A stretch of DNA of 64,000 bases from NCBI GenBank assembly GCA_019787685.1, contig JAHNUO010000008.1, positions 1,116,001 to 1,180,000 on the forward strand. Reading direction: 5' to 3'. Of the stretch, positions 37,449 to 47,960 are shown piece after piece; position 1 is the stretch's first letter; every line of letters starts with the position of its first letter. A program made the translations under genes and the position numbers. Source of the stretch: Chiua virens (lineage: Eukaryota; Basidiomycota; Agaricomycetes; Boletales; Boletaceae). Below the pieces are notes generated by a model. The model was not told where the DNA came from, ran no database searches, and saw only the letters and a program-made list of their open reading frames with translations.

Positions 37449-38400
37449 TTAGAAATTGAACAAATCCCTAACAGGGCTTCCCATAATGTTGGTGTAACTC
37501 TCGTCATTGATTGGGTCATTGCACAGGGATGTGGAGCAGTGGTCTGGGGAAATGGAGGGGCATCCGGATGGGCAGCGGCGTGGAGGTGCCAGGTAGATGG
37601 GCTGGCTGTTGCAACAGTGTGTGGAGGAGGATGAACCATTTAATGAGGAGGAGTTGGAGGGAATGATGGGGTGAGGGGAATGGCGGTTCCAGGTGGATCT
37701 GGCTTCCACTGGAGTAAGTCAGTTGGCCAGGGGAGCCCTAGCGCGGATGCGAGGGGGTCGACTGGGGCAGCAGGACTGGATGTGTCCAGGGGACCAGGTA
37801 ACTTGAAGGCAGATGGGACATTGATAGTCCTGACATTCAACATGTATGTGCCCAAGTTTGTGGCACTTGAAGCAGGCCTCGTGGTAATGAGGGTGGGTCT
37901 TGGGGAGGTTGACCTGACCAGTTTGGAACATATGTTCTGCTTCAGCTTGGTTGCAAGCATTGATCTCTTCAGAGGTGAAGGGAAGAGAGGAGGTGGAGGG
38001 GGTAGATGGAGAGGGAGCATTGGAAGCAAGTGGTTGGTTGAGGCTGAGGGAGAGTTCCACTTGGTAGCAGTGGAGGTCTGCAAGGAATTCACCCATTTGT
38101 ATTTGGTGTAGGGTGTGTTCAAGGAATGCACGGATTTTGTTGTGGATCTGGCTGGTAAGGGCCAAGAGGAGGTGGGTGTTGGGCATGGGCCCATAGAGGT
38201 CGGCCCGGATGAGGGTGAGTCACTCGTTCCGTAGGTACGCTGCATAGAGGGCATGGAAAGGGGAGTCAAGGTTGAGATGGTGTTCGATGGGGAACACCAT
38301 GCTAGGGTTGAGGATGAGGGTTCACATGCAAGTGAAGTAGTCGGGGTGGAGCAAGAGTGGTAGGCCATAACAGTTCTGATGTGGACTGGTGGTGGTTGAA
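37449..38400 (-). pseudogene. Gag-like zinc-knuckle ORF located downstream of pol
   Basis: Nucleocapsid-type protein. Minus frame: a helical segment (LTSQIHNKIRAFLEHTLHQIQ), a Glu/Ala-rich linker, zinc knuckle CFKCHKLGHIHVEC (C-x2-C-x4-H-x4-C), a second Cys/His motif CPICLQVTWSPGHIQSCC, an Arg/Pro segment and a Ser/Pro/His-rich tail ending GSPVRDLFNF. One in-frame TGA follows APLAN, and another break lies near 38200. It ends 38 bp before the polypurine tract. The homologous ORF at 63296-64000 has the same position relative to its polypurine tract. It is placed after the chromodomain once the LINE is removed, which is not the usual gag-pol order. Confidence 0.7.
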
Positions 38401-40026
38401 GTGGCAAGCATGGTGGTCAAGGTGGTGGAAGGACCCATACCACTACCTTCTCATGGTGGCACCCCGAGGACCCCAGCCCAAAAACCAACACAACAATGCT
38501 AAGTACCCAAACCCCAGCCCAAAAGCTAACAAAACCCCACAGATCCAATGACCAAGGGGAAAAGTAAAACCCCGGGATCATTGGGGGAGGAAGACAACAT
38601 CCAATACTTCTCTGACCCCCAAACACCGGCACCCAGTCAATGCCGCTCAGCCCAACTAGCCCACATGACTAAGGAGGAATTAATGGCCCTCCCACATGAA
38701 GTATGTATCTTCCACATCCTCCACACATAGATTTCTAAAAAAGACCAGTTTTATCACAGAACAGAACACCCAACTATCCGTCCCAGAACTAGCCCTCATC
38801 CTTTTACAAATCACAAGATGGACAAGAATCCCTGAAGCCAGAATGAATGCCATCCGAGCGGTAGCCCTACTTCTCGAAACAGCAAACATTAATTCCCTTG
38901 CCCAGACTATCACCAACAACATCACAGAAAAACTAACGCCACAAATAGACCACCTTAGTCACAAACCATCACAAACCATCTGTGAGACCACCCAAAGCAA
39001 CCAATTAAACTGGAACCTCACAGTCACAGCCACGGAAGAGCTCTATGAGAAAGTCCAAACCAACCATGAAACTGCAATCAACCAATTGGGAAAGTCATGG
39101 ACAAAATAGAAAATATGGATGCCACATTGAATGTCATACCCAGCAAACTAAACGAGGAGCCCTTTCCCACTAACTCACATGGAGATGACAGCACTGAACA
39201 CAACACCCTTACAGAAACGATCCAATCAATAAAGGCTGCTATCACCGAAATCAAAGAGAAAATCTCTGCACCCCAACCACCACCACAAGACCACCCCCGA
39301 GCCTGCCCCACATCCTATACCGCTGCTGTCTCAACAAGCAATCTCACCAGAACCCACAGGGAAATCATCACATGAAGCAAAACAAGAGACAAACAGGTCA
39401 CCATCAAATGCAACACTAAAAACATCAAGGAACTCACCGAAAAGGAACTCACCGAACGTGTCAACCTCGCCTTCCAAATGCCCACCATGAAAACCAAAGC
39501 CCTAGGCCTAACCTGCCACAGCATAAGGAAAACTAAAGGAAACATCATACTCCTTGAAATGAGTAAAAAAGAAGGGGCAAAATGGCTAAGCAACCCATCC
39601 AATCACACTGACTTCATCACCAAATTTAATGCTGACACTCAAATCCTAGTCCCAAGCTTCAAAATGAAAGCAGAATTCATCCCAGTCTCCCTGAACCCCA
39701 AAGACAACCAACATCTCAGAAGCATCGAACAATCATCTGATCTCCCCGAAAACTCAATCTCAAAGGTAACATGGCTACAACGACCAGCTGACCGCAAACC
39801 CCTCCAAAAGGTAGCACACACCTTCATCACCTTCACCACACCAGAGGCAGCCAACAAAGCGATCCACGCTGGCATCACCATTGAAGGAAAGAAAGTGTTA
39901 CGATAGATCCAGGTAGGACCTAGCGTAGCTGCAAAAGTGCTAAGAATCAAGTGGCTGCGATAACTCAAATAACCACCACTTGATGTGTGGTGCGCTGTAA
40001 GAGTTTGAGAGGTCTGCTGTTAGCAA

Positions 40027-42087
40027 TGTAGGAGTTAGATACTCCCTACGGTTGTAGGATACATTTTCCTCACTCTTCATCATGTCATATCACCTCCCGT
40101 CTCATCCGCCATCGACTTTGTGCCAGCCCGGTTTCATTCCTAGCATTTACAGATCATCCGAGTCCAATCTGAGTCCAATCCAAGTCAACGCGATCCAATC
40201 CGGTGAAGGTAATATATCCCGGCTGTAGTGCAATACTCAGGGGGATTGAAAGAATAGAAAGAGGGTGAAGGAATGCGATTCCGTTCGACCCAGGGACAAC
40301 ACTGAGTTGGTGAACAACAAATAATGGTTTTTGAGTAGTCCGAGATGAATCCGGGGTGAATCCGGATTAAAACGGATAGAAAAGCGGACACGGCAGTCTG
40401 ATCCGGATCGAGAAAATACAAGGAGAGCAAGAGAAAACGAACGTCGACCGAAAATGATGTGAGACAGATGCACACGGGCAAAAAGCTACTGTATTTTGTC
40501 AATACAGTGAATTTATAGTCCTCGGGAATACCCTCAGACTTGTCCTAAGTAAGGATAATAATAAACAGAAGGTTTTTGTACGGTATAAAGTTCGAGAGGC
40601 ACCCGAATGTCCCTGCAAGGGCTGCATGACATGGTCTAGCCAATGCTAAGTACGAATAAGGAGCATCAAAAATAAAATAAAAGAGTCCAAGGCAAAACAG
40701 GCACGGATACAGCAATCCGGATGAGTTCACACAAGCAGACAGATCAGGATCGGGATCGGGTGACGACGGGGTGTGGAAATGTGCTATGCGAGCACAGGGA
40801 ATACCTATTCCCTACACCGGTTCCTTTGTACATATTCCGCTCCATCCGATTTGACTTGTTCTACTTGATTTGGCCTTATTAAGGTCATTACTATCCTAAC
40901 ACCTTTTCTTTCTTTGTCATCTACAAGGTTTGACACTCCTTCTTAGCATACTCACCCTATGTCGATCCTGTACACTTACTTAGGGTCGGATTACCTTTAA
41001 CAGTCCTGGGTTATGCCCAGGACTATAAAACCATGTTTCTAACACAAAAATATTGTCTTTCTGCGTTCAGGAGATCTCCTGTTTACTCTCCCATGTGTGA
41101 GTGAGCTGGATAGTTTCTCTTTTACCTCGTTCTATCGTTCCTCTGCATCTCATCTACTCGAATCAATATGTTGCAATTTCTTTCTTTTGCCTCATTTGTA
41201 CTTCTTCACTTTACTTGATACCTAGGTATCTTTGTACGTTCATCCGTACCGCTTCTCTTTTAAACCTTGTAACTCCGCACCGGCTTTACCCGAGTGCTTA
41301 CGTTCTTCTTTTCTCGTCATCGTCCGGTGACATCGCTCTTACTCATTCAATTCTCGTCATCATCTGATGGCTTCGCATTTGTCATTTCATCTTCCTCATT
41401 GTCCGTTGCTTCCGCATTGTATGATTCCTTTTGATTATCGTGCACCCCCCTTTTGGCCCTTCGCTCTTCCGCTCTTCTGGCCTACCCCTTTTAGTTACTT
41501 GGTCCATGCACGATTTCTGTAGTATAAATACCTTGCAGCAATACTCTTGTACTCTAGTCTTGATCTCCGCAATCTAAGCTGAGTATCACTGCTCCACTCA
41601 GACCCTTCCTTGTGACCACTTGACCAGGGACTTCTCTCGTCGTCCCTTGACCCAACACTCGGACTCATCGTAGTCAACCCTCGACCCTTGACAGTCCCTC
41701 GGGTCTAGATTCCTAAATGGACAACTCTCAGCAATGCCTGAGTTTTCACTCGTCTCTCTGGTAGCAATCTGCTGACCAGAAACCCCTCGTTCAACTCTTC
41801 CAGCGCACCACGTATCAAGTGGTGGTTGTTTGAGTTATCGCAGCCACTTGGTACTTGGCGCTTTTGCGGCTATGTTAGGTCCTACCCAGAACTATCGTAA
41901 CACAATACTCTCATCGCCTTGCCTCCACCCAGATACTTTTACATTGACCACTTTTCATTCCGGATTGTCCAGCAGCCTCTAGGACTCTTAGACAAACCTG
42001 AATCCATCATGCCTTCAAATATAACCCCCCTTGGGACGAACCTATTGCCCCACCTTTCTTCTTATCACCTATTATTTCTTTTCTACA
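40027..42087. mobile_element. Insertion of another LTR-type element (TGTAGG...CTACA)
   Basis: Starts TGTAGGAGTTAG and ends TTTCTACA. It is flanked by imperfect AGCAA/GCGAA, compatible with a GCGAA duplication that has lost one base. Without the nested solo LTR it is about 1.3 kb. A TGTAGG...CCTACA sub-block (40027-40823) could be its LTR. No protein was recognised. Confidence 0.55.
41169..41902 (+). mobile_element. Solo LTR, family A (734 bp), TSD CAATA
   Basis: Runs from TGTTGCAATTTC to ATCGTAACA with perfect TSD CAATA at 41164-41168 and 41903-41907. TATAAATA at 41523-41530 on the plus strand. Innermost level of the five-deep nest. Confidence 0.92.
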
Positions 42088-42860
42088 GCGAAGTGCTAAC
42101 AGTGGAATCAAGGATAGAACTCAGGCGTTGCTGAGAGCATCCGGTTGGGAATCTATACTTGAGGGACCAAGGCGTTGGCCGTAGGTGTCAAGGGTCAAGG
42201 GTCAAGGAGGTCACAGGGGGGTTCCCGAGTGGAGGCAGAGATACTCAGCTAGATTGCGGAGATCAAGACTAGTGTACAAGAGTATCGCTGCAGGGTATTT
42301 ATACTACGAGGATTGTGCACGGACCAAGTAACTAAAAGGGGTAGGCCAGAAGAGCGGAAGAGCAAAGGGCCAAAAAGGGGAGTGCACAATATCCAAAAGG
42401 GGTGGCCAAGAAGAGCGGAACAGAAGAAGGGCCAAAAGGAGAATTGTACGATGCGAAGGCAATGAACGATGATGAAGGTGAAATGACTAAGTGTGATGCC
42501 ATCGGATGATGACGAGAAAGAAAAGAGTAAGCATGTGGGTAGTGCCGATACTGGTTACGTAAAGGAGAAACACGTATGGATGCACGTACGAAGATACCTA
42601 GGTATTGAGTGAAGCAAAGTAGTACAAGTGAAACAAAGAAAAGAAAGAAATTGTAACAGAAAGTATCCATCCAATGCACGCAAATCGAACCAATGTGATG
42701 CTTCAAATGCCAAGGCCTACACAACCACTTAATCAATGAGTGCCCAGAAAAAGAAGACACTTGTGGCACATGTGGCAAGCATGATCATCATACTCCCCAA
42801 TGTGACGAAAAAGACACTAACTCCTTCTATTGCATAAACTGCAGAACCAATGGCCATGCA

Positions 42861-43233
42861 TAGGGTTCTGCGTGGGTACACCCATGGGTATCAGAGCTCA
42901 TACCCATACCCATACCCACCAAAAACCCATACCCATGCTGTGGGTATGGGTTTTCCTGTGGGTATCAAAAACTGTACCCATGGGTATACCCACAGTGGGT
43001 ATACCCATGGGTTTAGTAGTACCAAGCCTAAACTATAGACTAAACCTTGTTCTAAACATCATATCTATACTCATTCTGCTATCTTATACCTTATCCTAAC
43101 TTAGCTAAACCTCACTCACTCATGGTAAGCCATCATCATCATCACCCTCACCTTGCTATCAACCTACTGTACCCACAGCATGGGTATAAAACCCACAACC
43201 CACGTGGGTTACCCATATCCACGCAGATCCCTA
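42861..43233. mobile_element. hAT-like MITE (373 bp), TSD GCCATGCA
   Basis: Ends TAGGGTTCTGCGTGGGTA / revcomp TAGGGATCTGCGTGGATA (about 18-bp TIR) with a perfect 8-bp TSD at 42853-42860 and 43234-43241. The interior is packed with CCCATACCC/GGGTATGGG words. No ORF. A near-identical inverted copy is at 46802-47226. It splits the third zinc knuckle of LINE ORF1. Confidence 0.9.
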
Positions 43234-45962
43234 GCCATGCATCCTGGGACTGCAAATGCCCCACTTTCCTACAGATAAAAGAAAAACTAATATGCCAATG
43301 CCCTGACCAAGGATGCCAGCTCTTTCCCATTGACGATGACCTATCAACGTGGCTGGAACCCGACACCCAACAACCACAAACAACCACAAACAATGACACA
43401 TGCACCCGCCCACCCTACAACCAAACCCAAGATAACAAATGGACCACCATCAAGCGCCCCTACCACAAGAAAGCACCACAAAAACAAAGAGAACTGACAT
43501 GAGAACAACACAGAGTATGCACACAAACCCACCCACAACTAACAAACACTGTTACAGGCACACAAACCCGCCTAGATGGCTTCCTCACTTGGGAAGAGGC
43601 CGAAGCAAGCCCATGCCAAAACATGCCACACCCAGAAAACCTGACCGCCACCCCATGTCAATCCCCCAACTACTTCCCCAGCCGCCCAAATTAAACCAAT
43701 TCACCTCGACCTGATTCCAACCCACACCATAGCCCAATGCTGAACACCCAACAATCAGAAACCAACCAACCCCATCGCATGAAAATCAAAATATGGCAAC
43801 AGAACCTCAACAAATCAGCAACAGCGCAACAACACCTACTCCACAACCTTGACCCAGAAACATACAACATCACAGCAATCCAAGAACCAGCCATCAACTG
43901 CGTCAACCTCACCTCAGCAAACCCAAAATGGAACATCATATACCCATCAACACACAACAATACGAACACAAAAAGAACCCGGTCAGTAATCTTCATTAAC
44001 AAAAAGATATCCAAAGATGGCTGGTGCATCATCCTCCTAGACTCTCCAGACATAACCGGCATCGAACTACTCAGTGAACAGGGCAACATCCGGCTACACA
44101 ATGTATACAATGACAGCAACCACAATGACACGTTACACACCCTCACCTGACACTTCGCAACACTAGACCGCCCCAAAAACACCACTGGCACCAATGACCT
44201 GGAACTAGGAACCATCATGCTAGGAGACTTCAATCACCACCACCCAATGTGGGACAACCTGAGTAACCACCACCTCTTTACCGCCACCAACATGACCACA
44301 GCACAACCCCTCCTCAACCTCCCTGCAACATACGACCTCAAAATGACACTACCCCCCTTTACTCCAACACTCCAAGCCAGTGCCACAAAAAACCTCACAA
44401 GACCTGACAACATCTTCTGCTCCAATGCCATATCTGAAACAATAACCCGCTGTGAGGTCGCTGAACATCTAACACCGGTCAACACTGACCATTTCCCCAG
44501 TATCACTGAATGCATGATCACACCAGTGCTAATCAATCCCCCACCCAGATACAATTTTCGAATGGTGGACTGGGAGAAATTCTAAAAGAAGCTTGATGAA
44601 AACCTCCAAACAGTCCCAACACCGACAACAATCCATGAAATTGCCAGTGCCGACAACCAACTCAACCAACTCAACAATGTGATCACCAAAACCATCCAAG
44701 ACACCATCCCACTAACAAAACCATCACCATATGCAAAATGTTGGTGGAACCTCAACCTAGCCCACGAAAACAAAAGACTCAAAACCCTCCAACATGCCAC
44801 AAAAGCAAAATGTCAAACCAGAATCCACCCAATCCACCGAGAGTACAGAGCAGCCCAGAACGCCTTCACAAAACGAATAGAAAAAGCAAAACTCAACCAT
44901 TGGAATGACTACCTCGAAGAAATCAACCAAAATGGGATCTGGAATGTACACAAGTATCTAACCAACGAACCATCAGACCACTTCCATTCTTGTATCCCCT
45001 CTCTTCGCAAAAACAACACTGACACACCATCTACCACACAGACCAACCATGACAAAAGCAAGCAACTCTATGAAGTGTTCTTCAAGCCACAACAAAAACC
45101 AGACCTTGACCAAACCAACACCAACTACCCAGACCCAGTGACTAACTTCTGCAACATCACCAATAATCAGATACACTGTGCCATCAAGAAACTATCACCT
45201 TACAAGGCACCAGGACCAAACAGAGTTTACAATATCGTATTTATCAAAAATGCTAACGCACTCGTCCCTAGTGATTCCATGGCCCGGCCTGGCCCAAAAG
45301 CCCTGGCTTGGGCTCGGCTTTGGGAGCCAGCGGCCTGACAAAATCACAGGCCAGGCCTTGGGCCCCTAAAGCCCCTAAAGATGGCCCAGCCCAGCTTGGA
45401 AGCCCTGGCTTAGGGCCAGGCCGCGGCTTGACGCAGGGAAGCATGCAATCACCATTGTCGTATCATTGCCACTGTTGCTGTTGGACAAGGGCAAGGTGAG
45501 GTGAAGGTGAGGACAATGACAAGGGCACAATTATGATAACATGACAACTGTGTTATCACAATCATTGTGTTGTCGTCATTGTTGCTGTCAGACAACTTAA
45601 GTGAAGCAAGGTGAGGGTGAGGATGGCGAGGGGGTGATTATGACGACACGACAACTGTGTTATCGCCATTGTCACATCATCATGGTTGCTGTCAGGTATT
45701 ACCTAAAATGGAAATTGATGAGCTGTTGTGATGAGACAACAATGCGACAATGTATGTGTTGCGCTGTCATCCCTACACTCACCTTCCTACACCTCACCCC
45801 TCCTACACCTTGCCCTCGACCTTTCCATGCCACCCTGGAACCTGATGACGACATACAATGATGGCAACTGTGACGAGGCCATGACATGACATAATGAACA
45901 CCTCATCCCCACCCTTCATGCTGCCTGGACACAAGGATGATGCCACAACGTGCCACACCAAC

Positions 45963-46582
45963 TGTTACAACTTTTCTCTTTTGCCTTGTCGACTCCATTT
46001 CCCAATGGACTCTTACCTTAGCTCTTCCGCTCTATGACCCACTCCCCGTACTTGCGGAGATCATATCGCTCCATAGCATGGTAGCTTCTTTGTTCCTCGA
46101 TCGGTCATCGTAGCACGACTCCCTCTTCTCACGAAGTGTTCCCACTTCACCTTTGTTCCCTCTACTTACTTCTTCCCTTTGTTGGAACACCCTTTATATC
46201 AAATGTATATAACTCGCAGCGATACTCCCTCTGTACTTCTGTAGTACCCGCAATACTAGCTGAGTATCTCTGCTCCACTCGCCACAGCGCCTGTGACCAC
46301 TCGACCACTTGACCGGACTACTCTTAGTCCCTTTATCTACTCGGACTCCTCGTAGTCAACCCTCGACCCTCGACCGTCCCTCGGGTATAGATTCCCAACA
46401 GGACAACTCTCAGCAACGCCTGAGTTTTCACTCGTCTCTCTGGTAGCATTCAGCTGACCAGAAACCCTCGTTCGACTCTTCAGCGCACCACGTATCAAGT
46501 GGTGGTTGTTTGAGTTATCACAGCCACTTGGTACTTGGCGCTTTTGCAGCTACGCTAGGTCCTACCCGGAACTACCGTAACA
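45963..46582 (+). mobile_element. Solo LTR, family A short subtype (620 bp), TSD CCAAC
   Basis: Runs from TGTTACAACTTTTC to ACCGTAACA, TSD CCAAC at 45958-45962 and 46583-46587. It shares a distinct U3 part with 60553-61179 (TTATATCAAATGTATATAACTCG). Confidence 0.92.
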
Positions 46583-46801
46583 CCAACGATGCAGCACATT
46601 ATTGCATCATCAACGCGACTCACCCTCCCTGCATTCACCCACCCTCCTTCCTTTGTGCCACCACACCCAATGTGATGGACGACACGATGACCTCCCAGCC
46701 TCCCTCCTTCTCCTCTCACCCTGGACATGATGCAGATGGATGACACAACATGCCACGACGATGTGGTGTGGTGTGCCACCCCTCTCTGAGTCCCTGACAA
46801 C

Positions 46802-47226
46802 TAGGGATCTGTGTGGGTATGGGTAACCCATGTGGGTTGTGGGTTTTATACCCATGGGTATGGGTATGGGTTGGACTTTGGATACCCATACCCATACCCA
46901 TACCCACACTGTGGGTACAGTGGGTCCATAGCAAGGTGAGGGTGATGATGATGATGGCTTACCATGAGTGAGTGAGATTTAGCTAAGTTAGGATAAGGTA
47001 TAAGATAGCAGAATGAGTATAGATATGATGTTTAGAACAAGGTTTAGTCTATAGTTTAGGCTTGGTACTACTAAACCCATGGGTATACCCACAGTGGGTA
47101 TACCCATGGGTACAGTTTTTGATACCCACAGGAAAACCCATACCCATGCTGTGGGTATGGGTTTTTGGTGGGTATGGGTATGGGTATGAGCTCTGATACC
47201 CATGGGTGTACCCATGCAGAACCCTA
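46802..47226. mobile_element. hAT-like MITE (425 bp), TSD CTGACAAC/T
   Basis: Inverted copy of the MITE at 42861-43233 with TIRs TAGGGATCTGTGTGGGTA and revcomp TAGGGTTCTGCATGGGTA. The 8-bp TSDs at 46794-46801 and 47227-47234 differ only at the last base. Interior almost identical to the other copy. Confidence 0.88.
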
Positions 47227-47234
47227 CTGACAAT

Positions 47235-47960
47235 GATGGCGATGACGACAACGACATGAGCACCACGATAATGTGGTGCTCGTGTTGTCCTCGTTGTCCT
47301 CGCTCACCTGACTTGGAGTCACCCCTGTTGTCCTTGTCCTTGTCCTCACCCTCACCAGACAACGATGACAACAACAACATGAACATCATGTATCATGGTG
47401 CTTGTGTCGTCATCGTCGTCGTCGTCGTCATCGTCCCTCACCTCCGTCGTCCTCTCACTCACCCTTACCCGACAATGATGACAATGATGACAACAACATG
47501 AACACCACGTATTGTGGTGCTCATGTCGTCGTCGTCGTCCCTCACCTCCATCATCCCTTGCTCACCCTCACCTGACAACGATGAAAACAACAACAACAAC
47601 ACAAACACCACGTTATCGTGGTGCTCATGTCATCGTTGTCCTCCTCCGTCTCCTCCGTCGTCCTCTCGCTCACCCTCACCTGACAACGATGATGATGATG
47701 ACAACATGAGCGCCACGATAACACAGTGCTATTGCCATTGTCACCCTCATCCTCACTCACCCCTGTTGTCCTCACCCTCACCCTCACCCTCACCTTGCCC
47801 CACCTCACCTCGCCTGAAAGTGACGACAACAACGTGACAACCACGATATCACAGTCATCATGTCATTGTTGTTGTTGTCGCTCGTGCTCATCACCCTCAA
47901 CGACGACAACGCGACAACTGCTGTAATGCAGTTATCGCATCGTCATTGTCATCCTCGTCT
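47235..47960. repeat. Minisatellite of about 100-130-bp units
   Basis: Diverged units with the pattern CCTGACAACGATGACAACA, ATGAACACCACG, a short hairpin (CACCACG...TGTGGTG), GCTCATGTCGTCGTCGTC and CTCACCCTCACC, about six times. Open frames across it (poly-Ser/Asp/His) are artefacts of the repeat. A shorter inverted version occurs at about 45450-45700. Confidence 0.7.

Larger units (their letters stand above)
39896..42658 (-). mobile_element. Solo LTR, family A, TSD GAAAG, itself interrupted
   Basis: Ends TGTTACGATAG (39896) and TTGTAACA (42658); TSD GAAAG at 39891-39895 and 42659-42663. About 700 bp of LTR remain once 40027-42087 is removed, and the two halves then match the LTR at 60525-61889 (CTGCTGTTAGCGAAGTGCTAACAG). 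TATA-like box on the minus strand near 42297. It sits inside LINE ORF1. Confidence 0.88.
38548..43502 (+). pseudogene. LINE ORF1 (RNA-binding, three zinc knuckles), interrupted
   Basis: Nucleic-acid-binding ORF1 protein. It begins MTKGKSKTPGS, has a frameshift near 38720 and stops at 39107 and 39374, continues through LTEKELTERVNLAF and FTTPEAANKAIHAGITIEGKK to the solo LTR at 39896, and resumes after 42663. Three knuckles follow: CFKCQGLHNHLINEC, CGTCGKHDHHTPQC and CINCRTNGH split from SWDC by the MITE at 42861. Removing both insertions restores the frame, which then ends at 43502 with a basic tail. Confidence 0.75.

Noticed and set aside
42861..43233. CCCATACCC arrays considered as telomere-like repeats
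   Set aside because: They are dispersed short words inside a TIR element with 8-bp TSDs, not a tandem terminal array.
47300..47960. Poly-Ser/Asp/His open frames
   Set aside because: Products of the minisatellite; all frames are open because of triplet-like repeats.
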